Source of the DNA: Streptomyces sp. R28
Lineage (GTDB): Bacteria > Actinomycetota > Actinomycetes > Streptomycetales > Streptomycetaceae
Direction: 5' to 3'
DNA: 64,000 nt
NCBI RefSeq assembly: GCF_041052385.1
Contig: NZ_CP163439.1
Coordinates: 8,421,001 to 8,485,000, forward strand
The notes beneath the pieces were generated by a model. That model was not told the DNA's origin and ran no database searches. It was given only the letters and a program-made list of their open reading frames with translations. Shown piece after piece: positions 53,006 to 60,624 of the stretch (positions within the stretch are counted from its first letter, which is position 1; the number at the start of each line of letters is the position of its first letter). The translations under genes were made by a program, and so were the position numbers.

Positions 53006-54268
53006 TCAAGTGATCTGGACGGGCAGCGACTTGATCCCGTTGATGAAGTTCGACACCAGCCGCTTCGGCGGCCCCGCCGTCCGCAGGACCGGCAGTACCC
53101 GCAGAGCCTCCCGGTAGAGCACGCGCAGCTGCAGCCGCGCGAAGTGCGCGCCCAGGCAGACGTGCGGGCCGTCGCCGAACGAGACATGTGAGTTCGGAGC
53201 GCGGGACAGATCCAGTCCGTCCGGGTCGGCGAAGACCCGTTCGTCGCGGTTGGCGGAGGCGTGGAAGACGACCACCTTGTCGCCCGCACGGATGCGCCGG
53301 CCCGCCAGTTCGGTGTCCTGGGCGGCGGTGCGGCGGAAGGTGAGGACGGGCGGGTGCCAGCGAAGCAACTCGTCCACGGCCGAGGGGAGTTCGGCGCGTC
53401 CGCTCCGTAGGCGCTCGTACGCCTCCGGGTGCTCCGCCAGCGCCAGCAGGCCTCCGGGCGCCGCGCTGCGAACGGTGTCGTTGCCGGCGACGGTGAGCAG
53501 GAAGAAGAACATCTCCAGTTCCGCGCGGGAGAGTTCGACGTCGTCGGCGAGGGTGGTCATGACGTCGTCGTCGGGGTAGCGCCGCTTGTGGGCGGCCAGT
53601 TGCTGGGCGTACCCGAACATGTCCGCCAGCATCGCGGGCGAGCGCGGATTGACCGGCCTGCCCGCCGCGTCCAGCACCGGGGCAGCCGCCTCGTCCGGGT
53701 CCTGGTAGCCGATCACCCGCTGCGTCCAGTGCAGCAGCAGCTTGCGGTCGGCCTCCGGCACACCGAGCAGGTCGGCGAGGTTGAGCAGGGCGTAGTCGTC
53801 GGTCACGGCGGTGACCAGATCGACGGTGCCGTCCGTCGCGTGGGCCGTCTCCAGGGCGTGCGCGAGGAGAGTGCGGGCCCGTGTCTCCGCGATCCCGGCG
53901 AAACGGTCGAGGCGGCCGGGAGTGAAGGCGCGGCTGACCAGCCGCCTCAACCGCCCGTGTCCCGGCGGATCCTGATTGAGCATCATGCGGCGGATGAACG
54001 GCAGGTCGTCCGGGTCCGGATCGCGGATCTGGGTCGCGCCGATGTACGAGGAGTACGTCGCCGAGTCCTTCAGCACGCGCACCACGTCCGCGTGCCGGGT
54101 CACGGCCCAGAACCCGGGCCCGGCCGGCCAGCCCAGCACCTCGGGCTCATCCTGTCGGGCCACCGGGTGGTGGTCGCGCAGGACGCGATAGGCCTCGTGG
54201 GGCACGCCGGTGGCGTACTGCCGGGGGTCGAAGACGTCGGGGACCGGGGGAGCGTGGTGGACGGTCAC
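53006..54268 (-). CDS. Cytochrome P450
   Basis: 420 residues, soluble bacterial class. I-helix TVAGNDTVRSA (oxygen-activation A-G-x-D-T), ExxR in ELPSAVDELLRWHPP... with the E and R of the K-helix region, and haem loop FGDGPHVCLGAHFARLQ with Cys371 as thiolate ligand. MMLNQDPPGHGRLRRLVSRAFTP is the usual C-helix segment. Its ATG overlaps the stop of the alpha/beta hydrolase (ATGA). No ferredoxin gene is adjacent. Convergent with the DUF89 gene; may tailor the locus product (inference). Confidence 0.93.
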   Translation of the reverse strand: MTVHHAPPVPDVFDPRQYATGVPHEAYRVLRDHHPVARQDEPEVLGWPAGPGFWAVTRHADVVRVLKDSATYSSYIGATQIRDPDPDDLPFIRRMMLNQDPPGHGRLRRLVSRAFTPGRLDRFAGIAETRARTLLAHALETAHATDGTVDLVTAVTDDYALLNLADLLGVPEADRKLLLHWTQRVIGYQDPDEAAAPVLDAAGRPVNPRSPAMLADMFGYAQQLAAHKRRYPDDDVMTTLADDVELSRAELEMFFFLLTVAGNDTVRSAAPGGLLALAEHPEAYERLRSGRAELPSAVDELLRWHPPVLTFRRTAAQDTELAGRRIRAGDKVVVFHASANRDERVFADPDGLDLSRAPNSHVSFGDGPHVCLGAHFARLQLRVLYREALRVLPVLRTAGPPKRLVSNFINGIKSLPVQIT

Positions 54269-55071
54269 GCCTGCCCGTCCTCTTCATCATGGCCGGGGAG
54301 CTCCGGGTCCGCGCGCAGGAAGTCCTCGACCACCCGGATCAGTTCCAGCGGGGTCTCGTCCATCGGGTAGTGGCCCGCGGAGGGGAGTTCGTGCAGTTCG
54401 GCGCGGGGATACCAGGTCATCCAGGTCTGCCGCAGCAGGTCGGCGGACAGGGCCGGGTCGAGGGCGCCGGCCACGGCGAGCGCGGGCACCGGGGAGCCCT
54501 CGACCTGCGTGTGGAAGTCCTCTGCGGCCCAGGAGTCCAGCCAGGCGCGGAACGCCTTCTGGTCGCTGACGGCGAGGGACCGGGCGACCATACGGTCGAG
54601 CCAGGCGGCGGGGCGCCGGCCACCGGTGGTGATGTCGATGATCCCGCGCCGGTTCTCCGGCTTGTGCGCCGCGTCCGCGAACAGCTTCCACTGCTCCGGC
54701 GGCAGCGCCAGCCCCGAGGCCGGCACCGGCGACACTCCGACCAGCCTGCGCAGCCGGTGCGGGGCGACGGTGAGGAGGCGCTGCCCTACCGCGCCGCCCA
54801 TCGAGTGCCCGACCACCGAGAAGCGCTCCCAGCCGAGCCGGTCGGCGAGTTCCACCAGGTCGAGGGCGGCCTCGGCGGTCGTGCACGAACCGACGGCGTC
54901 CTTGGCGCCGCCGTAGCCCCGCAGGTCGACCAGGGCATAGGTGAAGGCCGTTCGGTCGAGGTCCGGGAGGAGGGGTGCGTAGGCGGACCGATCGGCGAAC
55001 CAGCCGTGCACGGCGAACACCTTGTGGGTGCCGTCGCCGTGCAGCTCGTGCGGGAGTGTGAAGGAGGTCAT
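54265..55071 (-). CDS. Alpha/beta hydrolase
   Basis: 268 residues from the ATG 55071 (an ATG at 55089 is also in frame). HGWFADRSAYAPLLPDLD is the oxyanion region, VVGHSMGGAVGQRLL the nucleophile elbow (Ser in G-H-S-M-G), VAGALDPALSADL the acid Asp segment and SAGHYPMDETP the catalytic His. Likely an esterase/lactonase-type enzyme; first gene of a two-gene operon with the P450. Lactone substrates are plausible by context only. Confidence 0.88.
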   Translation of the reverse strand: MTSFTLPHELHGDGTHKVFAVHGWFADRSAYAPLLPDLDRTAFTYALVDLRGYGGAKDAVGSCTTAEAALDLVELADRLGWERFSVVGHSMGGAVGQRLLTVAPHRLRRLVGVSPVPASGLALPPEQWKLFADAAHKPENRRGIIDITTGGRRPAAWLDRMVARSLAVSDQKAFRAWLDSWAAEDFHTQVEGSPVPALAVAGALDPALSADLLRQTWMTWYPRAELHELPSAGHYPMDETPLELIRVVEDFLRADPELPGHDEEDGQA

Positions 55072-55131
55072 ACGACCAAGGTGGCGCATATCGGCGAAGA
55101 CCGGCAGATTGACGTGACGTTGTTCGCATGC

Positions 55132-55180
55132 TGTATGTGGTGATGTATGTGGTGATCATGACAAAAACTTGGTAGTCATG
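55132..55180. promoter_or_regulatory. Tandem 12-bp repeat and inverted repeat in a divergent promoter
   Basis: TGTATGTGGTGA occurs twice in immediate succession (55132-55143, 55144-55155), then CATGAC (55157-55162) and GTCATG (55175-55180) form an inverted repeat ending 5 bp before the binding-protein ATG. The AT-rich stretch lies between divergent operons (hydrolase-P450 and ABC importer). No clear Shine-Dalgarno precedes the ATG at 55186. Confidence 0.65.
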
Positions 55181-55185
55181 TCGAC

Positions 55186-56160
55186 ATGGCGTTACGTCAA
55201 TTGCGCTCGGGAACGGGGAAAGTGGCGGCCGCAGCCGTCACCTTCATGCTGCTGGCGCTCACCGCCTGCGGAGACGACGGGGATTCCTCGTCCGGGACCG
55301 ACGGGCACCAGACCGTCACGGTGGCCGCTCTGCCCCTGATCGACTGCGCCGCCCTCTACATCGCACGGGACCGCGGACTGTTCGAGAAGGAGGGGCTCGA
55401 CGTCCGTATCCAGCAGGTCCAGCAGAGCCTCCAGGCGCTGCCCGCCCTGGCCAAGGGCCAGATCGACATGGTCGCGAGCGCCAACTACGTCACCTATCTG
55501 CAGGCCCACGAGCAGGGCACCCTCGACGTCCGTATCGTCGCCGAGGCGATCAGGGCGGCGCCGCGCATGATGGAAGTCCTGGTGCCCGAGGACTCGGACA
55601 TCAAGACCGTCGCCGACCTCGAGGGCAAGAAGATCGCCGTCAACGTCCTCAACAACGTCCAGTCGCTCACCTTGAACGAGATCCTGGACAAACAGGGCGT
55701 CGGCCGCCCCGTCTACCGGGCGATTCCCTTCCCACAGATGGGGGTTGCCCTGGACAAGGGGCAGGTGGACGCCGTGCACGCGGTCGAGCCCTACGACAGC
55801 GCCATCCAGGACGAGTTGAAGGCCAGGGTCCTCGTCGACGGCTCGTCCGCGCCCGTGGAGGCCATTCCCCTCAGCGGGTACATCAGCACGAGCAAGTACG
55901 CCGACGAGAACGGCAAGACCCTCGCCGCGTTCCAGCGGGCCGTCAAAGCGGCCGTGCGGATCGCGGAAGAGGACCCGTCCGCCGTACGCGACATCCTGCC
56001 GACCTACACCAAGGTGACCGAGAAGCAGGCCGAGTCGATCGATCTGCCCGTCTTTCCGCCCGCCATGGACGCCGCGCAGCTCACCCGGCTCACCGACCTC
56101 ATGGAAAAGCAGGGGATGCTGAAGAAGCCGATCGACCCGGCGACGCTGATGGTCAAGTGA
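55186..56160 (+). CDS. NMT1/THI5-like ABC substrate-binding lipoprotein
   Basis: 324 residues. Lipobox LLALTACGDD; mature part VTVAALPLIDCAALYIARDRGLFEKEGLDV and NYVTYLQAHEQGTL match the SsuA/TauA/NMT1 class that binds sulfonates, nitrate, pyrimidine precursors or aromatic acids. Codon 3 is TTA (55192-55194), so full expression should need bldA. Followed after 9 bp by a permease gene. Ligand cannot be inferred. Confidence 0.9.
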   Translation: MALRQLRSGTGKVAAAAVTFMLLALTACGDDGDSSSGTDGHQTVTVAALPLIDCAALYIARDRGLFEKEGLDVRIQQVQQSLQALPALAKGQIDMVASANYVTYLQAHEQGTLDVRIVAEAIRAAPRMMEVLVPEDSDIKTVADLEGKKIAVNVLNNVQSLTLNEILDKQGVGRPVYRAIPFPQMGVALDKGQVDAVHAVEPYDSAIQDELKARVLVDGSSAPVEAIPLSGYISTSKYADENGKTLAAFQRAVKAAVRIAEEDPSAVRDILPTYTKVTEKQAESIDLPVFPPAMDAAQLTRLTDLMEKQGMLKKPIDPATLMVK

Positions 56161-56169
56161 CGTGGTGAC

Positions 56170-56949
56170 GTGAAGGCCCGTCAGGAGCGGTTCGCACTGG
56201 GCGCTTTGGGTGTGCTTCTTGCCTTCGGCGCCTGCGAGGCCGTCTCCCGCGCGGGTCTCGTACGGCGTAGCCATCTCCCGCCCGCCTCCGAAGTCCTCGC
56301 CCGCGCCGTGGAGTTGGCGGGCGACGTGGTCTTCCTGGACGGCATCGCCGCCACACTGCGCGCCTGGGCGCTCGGTCTCGCCCTGGCCTGCGCCATCGCC
56401 GTTCCGGTCGGCCTGGTCCTCGGCAGTGTGCCGGTCGTCGACGCCGCCGTCCGCGCGATCGTCGAGTTCCTGCGGCCGCTTCCGTCCGTCGCGCTGATTC
56501 CCCTGGTCTCCCTCCTCCTCGGCTCGGGCACCGAGACCAAGGTCGCACTGGTGACGTACGCGTCGGTCTGGCCGATCCTCTTCAACACCATCTACGGCCT
56601 CGGCGAGACCGACCCCTTGGCCAAGGACACCCTCCGCGCCTTCGGCTTCGGCCGCCTCGCCGTCCTCCTCCGCGTCGAACTGCCGGGCACGGCCCCCTTC
56701 ATCGCGGCCGGCCTGCGCATCTCGGCGGCGGTCGCCCTCATCCTGGCCGTGGCCACGGAGATCCTCTCGGGCTTCGGAGAGGGCCTCGGCATCTTCATCG
56801 CCCAGGCGGGTCTGGCCACGGACGGGACGCGGGACGTGCTGGCGGGGGTGGTGTGGGCGGGGGTGCTGGGGCTGGTCATCAACGGGGTGCTGGTGTGGGG
56901 GGAGCGGCGGTTGTTTCCGTGGACGCCGGGGCGGCGGGGTGTCGGGTGA
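56170..56949 (+). CDS. ABC transporter permease (SsuC/TauC type)
   Basis: 259 residues, about six helices. EFLRPLPSVALIPLVSLLLGSGTETK and KDTLRAFGFGRLAVLLRVELPGTAPFIAAGLR (EAA loop) are typical of sulfonate/nitrate-class permeases. GTG start 9 bp after the binding protein. Its 3' end is very G-rich and can form G-quadruplex motifs on the coding strand. A second permease gene follows only after 478 bp. Confidence 0.9.
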   Translation: MKARQERFALGALGVLLAFGACEAVSRAGLVRRSHLPPASEVLARAVELAGDVVFLDGIAATLRAWALGLALACAIAVPVGLVLGSVPVVDAAVRAIVEFLRPLPSVALIPLVSLLLGSGTETKVALVTYASVWPILFNTIYGLGETDPLAKDTLRAFGFGRLAVLLRVELPGTAPFIAAGLRISAAVALILAVATEILSGFGEGLGIFIAQAGLATDGTRDVLAGVVWAGVLGLVINGVLVWGERRLFPWTPGRRGVG

Positions 56950-57427
56950 GTGGGGGCGGGGTGGTGGTGCGGTGCGGTGCGGTGTGGGTGAGCGGGGTCG
57001 GCGCGCCTGTGCGTGGGGGCGCTGTGGGGTGATTGACGGGGCCCCTGTGTGGGGTGGCGTGGAAGGGCGGTACGGAGGCTCGGTACGGAGGGGCGGTGCT
57101 CCGGCAGGCGCGGGGCGCGGCAGTGGGAGCGGTGCAGAAGGGGCGTGGGTGACATGAGCGGGGTGGGGCGGGTGGGCTGGGCGGGCGGGGTGGAGCACTT
57201 GGCGCGGGCGCGCGGCGTGCGGTGACGCGCCAGGCCCATGACTTGGGCGCTCGGCCTTCGTCGCCGGGCGCGTTGCGCGAAGTGGCCGCCCGGCCTGCAC
57301 CGTCCCTGGCGGCCGCTGTGCCCGTGAGCTGTCCCGGAGTCCAGCCCGTGACCCGCCCGCCGACTCCCAGGGCGATGCGCACCGAGCATCCCCGGCGCTC
57401 CCCACATCACGCCGCGAGGAACGCCGA
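56950..57427. other. 478-bp gap between permease genes, strongly G/T-skewed
   Basis: Bases 56950-57220 on the plus strand are dominated by G and T with repeated GGTGCGGTGCGGTG and GGGG runs; 57220-57427 is balanced. Short ORFs here have no recognisable product. A ribosome-binding site (CGAGGAACG) precedes the next ATG. A gap of this size within one transporter operon is unusual; a lost gene or structured RNA are possible. Confidence 0.5.
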
Positions 57428-58324
57428 ATGAACCAGCCTCGCACCACCGCATCCGAATCCGCCGGGCCACCCCACCGAAGGCCGACCGCCGAACGCCCTT
57501 CCCAGCTCCCGCCCGGCATACGCCGCACCCTCGCTCCCGCCCCCGTACGCCACGCTCTGCTCCGCTGGCTCGTCCTCGCGCTCGCCGTGGCCGTCTGGCA
57601 GTTGGCCGCCCGCGCCCACGGCAGTGTCTACTTCCCACCGCCCGCCGAGATCGCCCGGCACGCGCGCGCCCTCTGGTTCTCCGGTCCCGCCCGGCACGTC
57701 TTCCTCACCGAGGACGCCGTGGCCGACATCCTGCCGAGCCTCGGCCGGATGGCCGCCGGGTTCGGGATCGCCGCCGTCGCCGGGGTCGCACTCGGTATCG
57801 CGGTCGGCCGCTCGCGGCGCGTGTACGCCCTGTGCAACCCCGTCCTGCAGTTCGCGCGCGCCGTCCCGCCGCCCGCCCTGGTCCCCGTCTTCGTCGTGAT
57901 CCTCGACTTCGGTGCGCCGATGCAGATTGCGTCGATCGCCTTCAGCGCCGTGTGGCCGGTGCTGATCAACACGGCCGAGGGCGCCCGCGACACCGACCCG
58001 CTGCGCATCGAGGTCGCCGCCGTCCTGCGCCTCACCCCGACCGAACGACTCCGCTTCCTGATCCTGCCCTCCGCACTGCCCCGCATCTTCGCCGGCCTGC
58101 GCCTGAGCCTCTCCCTCTCGCTCATCCTGATGGTCTTCTCGGAACTGCTGCCGGGCACCGCCAACGGCATCGGCTTCACGCTCACCGACGCCCAGTCCCG
58201 CTCCGACCTGCTCACCGTCTGGGCGGCGCTGGCCCTGCTCGGCGCCCTCGGCTACCTGCTCAACACCGGTCTGCTGGCGGTCGAGAAGCGGCTCGTCGGC
58301 AGGGGGAGGACGACGACCGCATGA
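57428..58324 (+). CDS. ABC transporter permease (SsuC type)
   Basis: 298 residues with a Pro/Arg-rich N-terminal tail of ~45 residues and six helices. FPPPAEIARHARALW, FARAVPPPALVPVFVVILDFGAPMQI and the EAA loop DTDPLRIEVAAVLRLTPTERLRFLILPSALPRIFAGLR fit the family. With the permease at 56170 it likely forms a heterodimer. Confidence 0.9.
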   Translation: MNQPRTTASESAGPPHRRPTAERPSQLPPGIRRTLAPAPVRHALLRWLVLALAVAVWQLAARAHGSVYFPPPAEIARHARALWFSGPARHVFLTEDAVADILPSLGRMAAGFGIAAVAGVALGIAVGRSRRVYALCNPVLQFARAVPPPALVPVFVVILDFGAPMQIASIAFSAVWPVLINTAEGARDTDPLRIEVAAVLRLTPTERLRFLILPSALPRIFAGLRLSLSLSLILMVFSELLPGTANGIGFTLTDAQSRSDLLTVWAALALLGALGYLLNTGLLAVEKRLVGRGRTTTA

Positions 58325-58361
58325 CCCGTACGCCCGCCGCCACCTTCGCCCAGGGACACCC

Positions 58362-59111
58362 ATGCTCCGCATAGACGCGGTCGGCCAGCGCTACGGCGAC
58401 CACCAGGTCCTGCACGACATCACGCTCACCGTGCCGGACGGCCAACTCCTGTGCGTCGTGGGCCCGTCCGGCTGCGGCAAATCCACGCTCCTGCGCACCG
58501 TCGCGGGCCTGTTACCGGCGTACGACGGCACGATCACCCTGGACGGCACACCCGTGCGCGGCGTCCCCGACAACCTGGCCGTCGTCTTCCAGGACTACGC
58601 CCGCTCCCTCTACCCCTGGCTCACGGTCCGCGAGAACGTGGCGCTCCCACTGCGCCGACGGGGCCTGCCGAGAGCGGAACGCCGGGCCGAGGCCGACCGC
58701 ATCCTGGCCCGGGTCGGCCTCACCGACACGGCCCGGCGCCACCCCTGGCAGCTCTCGGGCGGCATGCAGCAACGTGTGGCGATCGCCCGCGCCCTGGTCT
58801 GCCGCCCCTCCCTCCTGCTCATGGACGAGCCCTTCGGTTCCCTGGACGCCCAGACCCGCGAGGACCTGGAGGACCTCCTCCTGGAGGTCCACCGCACGGA
58901 CGGCGCGACGATCGTCTTCGTCACCCACGACATCGACGAGAGCGTGTACCTGGGCGACCGCGTCGTCGTCCTCTCCCCGGGGCCCGGCGCCAAGGTCGTC
59001 CAGGATCTGCCGGTCGAACTCCCCGGCACCCGGGACCAGATCACGACCCGGGGCCTCGCGGAGTTCGTGGCCCTGAGGTCGGAGGTGGGGCGGGCGGTTC
59101 GCAACAGGTAA
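58362..59111 (+). CDS. ABC transporter ATP-binding protein (SsuB/TauB type)
   Basis: 249 residues. Walker A GPSGCGKSTLL, Q-loop VFQDYARSLYPWL, signature LSGGMQQRVAI, Walker B LLMDEPFGSLDA, H-loop VTHDIDES. Codon 51 is TTA (58512-58514), the second TTA codon of this transporter. ATG 37 bp after the permease stop, preceded by CAGGGACACC. Confidence 0.92.
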   Translation: MLRIDAVGQRYGDHQVLHDITLTVPDGQLLCVVGPSGCGKSTLLRTVAGLLPAYDGTITLDGTPVRGVPDNLAVVFQDYARSLYPWLTVRENVALPLRRRGLPRAERRAEADRILARVGLTDTARRHPWQLSGGMQQRVAIARALVCRPSLLLMDEPFGSLDAQTREDLEDLLLEVHRTDGATIVFVTHDIDESVYLGDRVVVLSPGPGAKVVQDLPVELPGTRDQITTRGLAEFVALRSEVGRAVRNR

Positions 59112-59180
59112 CGCGCCCGCAGCGGCTCCCCCCCCCCGACACCCGGCCCTGACACTCGGCCCCGACGCTCGGCTCCGCCC

Positions 59181-60422
59181 TCAGCCCAGGCGCACGTCCT
59201 GCCACACCATCCGGTGATCGGATGTCGGCACCGTCGTGCCGTTCCCGACCAGCCGGTACAGCGGGTCGTCGGACGTCGGCCAGAACACGCCGTTCGCGCC
59301 CGGTATCAGGCCCTTGGACGGCAGGACGTAGTCGACGCGCAGGTTCCCGGGAGCGGTGTCGCCGAAGTCGCCGGTGTCGTACGCCGGGTCGCCGGTGTGC
59401 GAGGCGTTGGCGCCGCCCTGGAGCTTCGCGGCCTCCACGGCGCCCGCGCTGGCCGGGGGAGTGGCCGGGAGGTTCACCGCCGGGTGGTCGAGCAGCTGCC
59501 GTATGGCGTGGTGGTAGCTGTCGCCGTCGTACGGATCGGCGTTGTTGTCGCCCGCGATCACGAACCGCGCCCCGGACCGCAGCCCGCCGCGCACGCCCTG
59601 GTCGTCGTAGAGGTAGGAGCTGCGGCCGCGCCCGCCGATGTAGTCGGCCCACAGCCGGATCTCGTCGTGGTTGCGGCGGCCGTTGCGGTCCTCGGTGCCG
59701 TCGAAGGTGGGCGGGGTCGGGTGGGAGACCAGGAAGTGCACGGTGGAGTGTCCGATGCACACGGGCACGTCCCAGTGGCTCTTCGACGACAGCCGGAGGA
59801 TCGCGCGGGCCTCGTCGCTGTAGTAGCCCGAGGGCATGACGTGGCCCGGCATGTCCTTCCACAGGAAGCGCTGGAAGGTCCGCACCGCGCGCGTGTCGAT
59901 CGGGTACTTCGACAGGACGACCATGCCGTACTGCCCGGGGAACCAGCCGTAGCCGTACGCGTCCTGCCCGTACGCGTCCGAACCGGGTGTCGTGACCGCG
60001 CCGTTCTTGCCGTCGAGGTCCACACCCGTGGCGACGCCCGTGTTCACCGGGCCGGTGAAGTGGTACGGGAAGCGGATCGGCTTCGCTCCGCCCTGGCCGA
60101 CGGACAGGTAGTTGCGCAGGAACAGACGGACCGCCTCGCCCCGGTCGTCGTAGTCGAACTCGTTGATCAGGAGGATGTCCGGGTCGACCCGCTGGATGGT
60201 CTCGGCGGCGTTGCGCGCCTGGGCGTTGTCCGGCGTGGACAGGTCGGTGATCAGCGCACCCTGGGTGGAGCGGTTCAGGGAGGCGTTGAACGTGGCGAAC
60301 CGTACGGACCGGCGGCCGTGCCGCTCGGCCGCCGAGGCCGGGAACGCCGCGGTCGTGGCCAGTGCCGCACCGGCGAGAGAGGCGAGCGCCGTGCGGCGGG
60401 AGAGAGATCCGGTGTGGTTCAT
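59181..60422 (-). CDS. Secreted endonuclease/exonuclease/phosphatase-family protein
   Basis: 413 residues. Tat signal LSRRTALASLAGAALATTAAFPASA. EEP-fold motifs: RFATFNASLNR at the start, ILLINEFDYDD (metal Glu), FVIAGDNNADP (GDxN), and the terminal SDHRMVWQDV (SDH). These enzymes hydrolyse phosphodiesters or phosphomonoesters outside the cell, e.g. DNA or phospholipid-derived phosphates. ATG 60422, just after a purine-rich tandem repeat. Confidence 0.9.
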   Translation of the reverse strand: MNHTGSLSRRTALASLAGAALATTAAFPASAAERHGRRSVRFATFNASLNRSTQGALITDLSTPDNAQARNAAETIQRVDPDILLINEFDYDDRGEAVRLFLRNYLSVGQGGAKPIRFPYHFTGPVNTGVATGVDLDGKNGAVTTPGSDAYGQDAYGYGWFPGQYGMVVLSKYPIDTRAVRTFQRFLWKDMPGHVMPSGYYSDEARAILRLSSKSHWDVPVCIGHSTVHFLVSHPTPPTFDGTEDRNGRRNHDEIRLWADYIGGRGRSSYLYDDQGVRGGLRSGARFVIAGDNNADPYDGDSYHHAIRQLLDHPAVNLPATPPASAGAVEAAKLQGGANASHTGDPAYDTGDFGDTAPGNLRVDYVLPSKGLIPGANGVFWPTSDDPLYRLVGNGTTVPTSDHRMVWQDVRLG

Positions 60423-60429
60423 CGAGGCT

Positions 60430-60465
60430 CCGGAGAGGGGAGAGGGGAGAGGGGAGAGGGGGAGA
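60430..60465. repeat. Purine-rich short tandem repeat (GAGAGGG)
   Basis: About four to five units of GAGAGGGG/GAGAGGG directly upstream of the EEP gene start. On the minus (coding) strand this is a CTCTCCCC tract in the leader. Confidence 0.7.
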
Positions 60466-60624
60466 GGACACGGGGGAACACGTGGGGCTCGAAAAGTCTG
60501 CGCGCGTAGAGGTGAACGCCACAAGGTCCGCCGAGAACTCCCGGATTCACCCGCGATTCACGCGATGGTGTGATCATGTCCCTCGCGGCGGATGCCTGTC
60601 GGGGCCCGGGGGTAGGGCCCGGCC

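Noticed and set aside
57222..57431. 69-codon ORF in the permease gap
   Set aside because: No recognisable product; runs into the next gene start.
59125..59180. C9 run and three GACxCxCGGC-like repeats after the ABC ATPase
   Set aside because: Short imperfect repeats with no hairpin; composition effect.
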